DNA of 64,000 bases, from positions 6,695-70,694 of the forward strand of contig NMRB01002803.1 of the NCBI GenBank assembly GCA_002633025.1. The letters are read 5' to 3'. The notes beneath the pieces were generated by a model. It did not search any database and had not been told where the DNA came from. It saw nothing but the letters and a program-made list of their open reading frames with translations. Each line of letters starts with the position of its first letter. The first letter of the stretch is position 1. The position numbers and the translations under genes were made by a program. This stretch comes from Notospermus geniculatus. Its lineage: Eukaryota > Nemertea > Pilidiophora > Heteronemertea > Lineidae. Shown piece by piece: positions 45,073 through 64,000 of this stretch.

Positions 45073-46214
45073 TTCGAAACTTAAGGAAGTGCTGACATCT
45101 AGTGACCCTATATTCAACTACTAGTAACCTGGTAGTGGGATGTGCCGGTAGTAGTGGGTAGCATAGTTGTTGGCAGTAGTGGGGTAGGCTACAGCCAGTA
45201 TGTGGCTTTTCCACTGCACTGGACACGAGGACCTGGTTATGAGCTAATGCAGGAGCTTAATTGGTAAAAGCAGTCAGAGTCCATCCAGTAAAAGATGCTG
45301 GCTGAGGATGAAGAAATAACAAGTAAAAGTTTAAAATATGAAAAATATTATTATCATTATAAACCAAAATCAGACATTTTGAAGTACCGGTATTTAATTT
45401 ACTAGACCAAGACTAATGACAAGCACCACTGAAGGTGTAAAATATGCGTGTATAAAATACACCAAAAAACTGCAGAATTTGAACATTTCCTAGGTTCTCC
45501 ATCCACCCGTATCATAAAATAGACCAGTTAAAAATAGAAACTTTTGACTTTTTGTAGAAATCCAATCATCATAGAAGGGTGAAACCCGAACGTTGTGACT
45601 GCCAACACAGCGGTATAAGTATTTCTCAAGAATGGAACCATGGTGGTCATATGCCATAACTTCATGTTATCATTCCAAGCATGGAGGTATAAAATATCTT
45701 ATTTTATACCTCCATGTTCCAAGTAACCCACACAAAATGACCCAAAATGACATAGTACCCATACTATCAAGACTATTACTGTAGGCCTATTCCCTGGCAA
45801 GGGAGCTGCTAGCTTCATTAATACCTGCATCAAACTGTCTTTATCAGACAGCCGAACCCTAACTTTTATAACTTGAAATTGGCCTACTTTACTAGAATTT
45901 CACGCACCGGAAAAAGAATGGTGTAGGTTATATTTCTCTGAGATCAGTTGGTTCCTTGAATATTCAAGCTACATTCTCTGTGTAACTGGAATTTAAAGTT
46001 ACAGTTTACAGATTTTAATCTGAATAAATATTGGTTCAATTGACCATTTGATTAAAAATATATCAGGAATATCATAAATATAACTTTGTCCACACCATAA
46101 AATCACTTCAATGCCTTATTAAACTTCTCACAGCCCAGCAGGCTAGGCTGATTTCGCAAGTGATCGATGTGCAGAGCACTGTACAACAAAACAGAAGATT
46201 ATTCGGTACATACA

Positions 46215-46435
46215 TGTACAACCACTGATGTACACATCACTGTGTTCTTGCATGTACATGTACACACATCACCCTTGCATGTACACACCAATGTGTTCTT
46301 GCATGAACACACGTGATGTGTTCTTGCATGTACACATCACTATGTAGTTGCATGTAGGCCCTACATGTAGTGCACAGATCACTATGTTAATAGGTCTACT
46401 TGCATGTAGGCCCTACACATCGTAAACTTCCATGT
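46215..46435. repeat. Imperfect minisatellite 'TGTACACATCAC...TGTTCTTGCA'
   Basis: At least five diverged units of about 35-45 bp share TGCATGTACACA, ATCACTGTGTTCTTGCA and CATGTAGGCCCTACA words. It lies just past the probable PI3K 3' end. Confidence 0.6.
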
Positions 46436-46466
46436 TCACCATCACATGTACGATTTGCATATTCCT

Positions 46467-46472
46467 TTTATT
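46467..46472 (-). terminator. Candidate polyadenylation signal of the PI3K gene
   Basis: AATAAA on the minus strand, about 240 bases beyond the stop codon at 46709. A reasonable 3'UTR length; not proven. Confidence 0.4.
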
Positions 46473-46708
46473 TATCATCATCATCGTTGTCGGCGTTACG
46501 AGAGCCACGGCTCTTTGCCGTAGCGCACACCAGAACAGAGAATATTACGGCCCTTGAACCGCTGAGTTATCCGTCACTGTCTACATTTGCTTGAAAAAAT
46601 ATACACGGATGTCTCTTTGTAGAAAATACAATGTATACAAGACGAAAGTGGTCCCTGAAAATCACAAAACGTAATCCCCCGCCGTAACGCCACATCTTCA
46701 CAAGGCCA

Positions 46709-61975
<15,267 letters not shown>

Positions 61976-62061
61976 CTGAAATGGAAGAAAACTGTCAAAA
62001 TTGCATCCTAGCTTCTGTTGGACTTGTGCACCTCTAAAACTCTTTCACATTCGGTTTCACT

Positions 62062-62238
62062 ATAGAGGTTCTTCACGTGACATCACGTCGTTATTTCCAT
62101 GATGACATGATCCTGCCATATTGGCCGTCAAAATGTCATGACGTCGTGACAGTTTTGACATCGTCGTCAGCCAACATGGCCGATTCTTTTCAGTCTCGAT
62201 CACTTGACCATTGTGACATCAGTGAAGAACCTCTACAT
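62062..62238. mobile_element. Inverted-repeat element 'TATAGAGGTTCTTCAC'
   Basis: TATAGAGGTTCTTCACGTGA at 62062 faces TGACATCAGTGAAGAACCTC near 62216, 177 bp overall. It makes a Met-initiated frame (62077-62349) that probably has no protein role. Confidence 0.5.
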
Positions 62239-63034
62239 TTATGGGGGATAGAGATCCAACCCACTTATGAACCTGCAAATCCAGCAGAGGAGAGAGTTTG
62301 GGGAGATCTTTTACATGATGGAGATGTGAGGTTGATGAACTACACCTAATGTCAGGTGGAACAAGACATCAAGGTGTAGCACCCCATGAAGTGCAGCTGA
62401 GAAACATTTTAATTATAATCCAATCCAACAAAAGCTTTTACTAAACGTGACACGTTTGATGTATACAAGGACTCAGTTTGCAGAGTCGCAGGTATAAGAA
62501 CATCAGGTTAGGTGCGTTGAATGAAATGAAGCTGTATCAAATGTTTTCTGTCATACTCATAGAAAAGATTGAGAAAATCCAGGCACTAAAATATGGTTGC
62601 ATCTTGCTTTCATTTCAGGAATATTTCTCTTGCTTCTTCCTATTATTGCTGGCGACGCCACGCCAGGAATGTCATTGCTTGCCTGGCCAAGAAAACCTGT
62701 CACTTTTACTGTTGGCTTTTGTGCTTCAAAGCCAGTAAGAAGATCAAGGAAGAATCATGTGTAAGCAGATTGCACCATCGTTAGCTAGCTGCTTTCATCA
62801 CAGCTACATCCAACATGCTTCGACTTTTAACCATTGATTCCTGCAGTTCCAACTGTACAGTAATTTCTAAGATAACATCTGATCTCAAAAAGTTCTACCG
62901 TTAAATATAGATACATTACATCATGTTGCTACACCAGACTATCAGTAATTAGATAATTCTATCGATTGCTGCATCATGTTTATCTGACTTAGTTCTCATT
63001 CCTCTCAGATTCCTGTGTTCAGTATGCAACCGAC

Positions 63035-63200
63035 CCTCCATAACAGACACCTCTGCCAGGAGGACACCACTCTATAAAGGGCACCAATACTGTCCAAATC
63101 AGCCATTTCAGTTCATGTTGACCTCTACAATTAGGCCACTTCTCAAATCAGGACAGAATTTGCCAGGTACACAGGTGTATGTTGTAGAGGGGTTCTGTAA
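63035..63200. repeat. 'GGACACC' dispersed repeat, diverged
   Basis: GACACCTCTGCCAGGAGGAC, CAGTTCATGTTGACCTCTAC and TCAAATCAGGACAGAATTTG match the block order at 56577. Upstream of the last PI3K exon found. Confidence 0.5.
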
Positions 63201-63512
63201 GAATTTGTCTGTGATTTAACTTCTGATGTTAAAGGGAGAGAGAGCAAGCATTAGCAAATGAACTGCAATGTCTTTGCAAGCACACAAAGCCAAACCATAC
63301 AAAACCTTCCTTACCGGACACCTCAGCTACGAGGACAGCTCTCGTTGTGGACGGTAGAGTTAGGCCCCAAAAGAAAAAACGACAGGGAGAGCTCTAATGT
63401 ATTCAGATGGAGCGCAGTACATTTTACACTACGGCTGACGTCGTGACGTTGTGCACTGACGTCGAGAATCACGGCGATGATTTGCGTTTTTCAAATTCAA
63501 TACAGTGGGGCT

Positions 63513-64000
63513 TTAACCACTTCCAATGCAGGGATCTTAGCGCTGCACATTCGTAACGTCCTCTTAAACCATTGTTCAATGGCTGACACACAATAACTCC
63601 TGGAATGTTACAAATTCTTAACTTCTAAGAGAGCTTTGTGAGTAAGGCCCCAGCCTTGTAATTGTGTATTTACGTTAGAAAATGGTGGGTATTTGATAGG
63701 CTGTTTGATTCCGTAGTCATGGAAGACCAACTCGAGCTTCGGGGCTTCGTCCTTCACAGGGTTGTCCTCGACGGTACCTGTAACAGACAATGAAAGGATA
63801 GGATATCCCAAGGGTTAAACTAGATGAAGATACAACAGTGAGATGTACATGCACAGCACAGAAAACAGCAGAGCTTTTCATCACATGGCAAAGGTCTATC
63901 CCAATGGCAGAGAGGTTGCTCAAATGGCCTAGGGGTAGCTCAAATGACCAAGGCGTAGCTGAAATGGCGGAGGGTACCAGTAGCTCGAATGGCCAAGAGT
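63513..64000. repeat. Second copy of the PI3K exon segment (51646-52180)
   Basis: Repeats the earlier segment with scattered differences and runs off the window. It contains a complete copy of the 104-bp exon (next entry) and a shortened version of the ~20-bp minisatellite. Confidence 0.9.
63674..63777 (-). pseudogene. Out-of-order duplicate of a PI3K C2/helical-linker exon
   Basis: Translates identically to the exon at 51809-51912 (...TVEDNPVKDEAPKLEL...), with a synonymous change in its Val codon (GTC to GTG). Both splice sites are intact: the acceptor is CTGTTACAG|GT instead of CCTTTCAG|GT, and the donor AAC|GTAAAT is the same. It lies upstream (5') of the adaptor-binding-domain exon of the same gene, where this exon has no place. 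Could be an assembly duplicate, an exon copied by segmental duplication, or part of another PI3K copy beyond the window. Confidence 0.75.

Noticed and set aside
46215-46435. CRISPR-like repeated units
   Set aside because: Eukaryotic context, units vary in length and sequence, no constant repeat with unique spacers; it is a degenerate minisatellite.
62077-62784. Possible plus-strand two-exon gene (MADSFQSRSL..., then a Cys/Trp-rich frame at 62593)
   Set aside because: The first frame begins inside an inverted-repeat element, the second has no convincing acceptor or family, and both oppose the PI3K gene. Worth another look only if transcripts exist.

Overview
This window is animal nuclear DNA. 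Coding sequence is split into short exons with GT..AG introns, most of the rest is diverged dispersed repeats (terminal-inverted-repeat elements and tRNA-derived SINEs), and the recognisable genes are metazoan. The number of different small foldback elements, and frequent short palindromes such as taggccta and tacatgta, suit a marine invertebrate such as an echinoderm, hemichordate, cephalochordate or lophotrochozoan. I cannot name the species. There is an assembly gap at 52581-52624 and an ambiguous base at 18158.

Layout. 1-13 kb: no gene recognised, many foldback and inverted-repeat elements, and two possible CRE sites near 9.3 kb. 13102-13284 (+): apparent last coding exon of a small neuropeptide precursor, ending in an amidated Cys-x6-Cys peptide like allatostatin C/somatostatin; its earlier exons were not found. 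13.3-19.1 kb: repeats, a CCAAT-box tandem array (14.77-15.05 kb), several hAT-type 'CAGGGgCGGATCCAGG' elements and the 3' remnant of a Tc1-like transposon. 19274-21511 (-): intact single-exon C2H2 zinc-finger gene (745 aa, two AT hooks). 23357-38197 (+): complete VEPH1/melted orthologue, 13 coding exons, 772 aa, C-terminal PH domain. 38.2-46.7 kb: VEPH1 3'UTR and repeats. 46709-61975 (-): class I PI3-kinase catalytic subunit, closest to p110 beta/delta, 18 phase-consistent exons giving 1017 residues; only about the first 50 residues (initiator exon) are missing. At the right edge (63.5-64.0 kb) one internal PI3K exon and its flanks recur out of order.

How the genes relate. VEPH1 and the PI3K gene converge tail to tail. 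The PI3K makes PIP3; the Drosophila VEPH1 homologue Melted is a PH-domain membrane adaptor of insulin/FOXO/TOR signalling, so two parts of one pathway are neighbours here. The zinc-finger gene and VEPH1 are divergent, with about 1.8 kb between the finger-gene start and the VEPH1 initiator exon. The neuropeptide-like exon is an independent locus and the most novel item in the window.

Exon boundaries were read by eye from frame, splice consensus and recalled family sequences. No alignment or database search was run.
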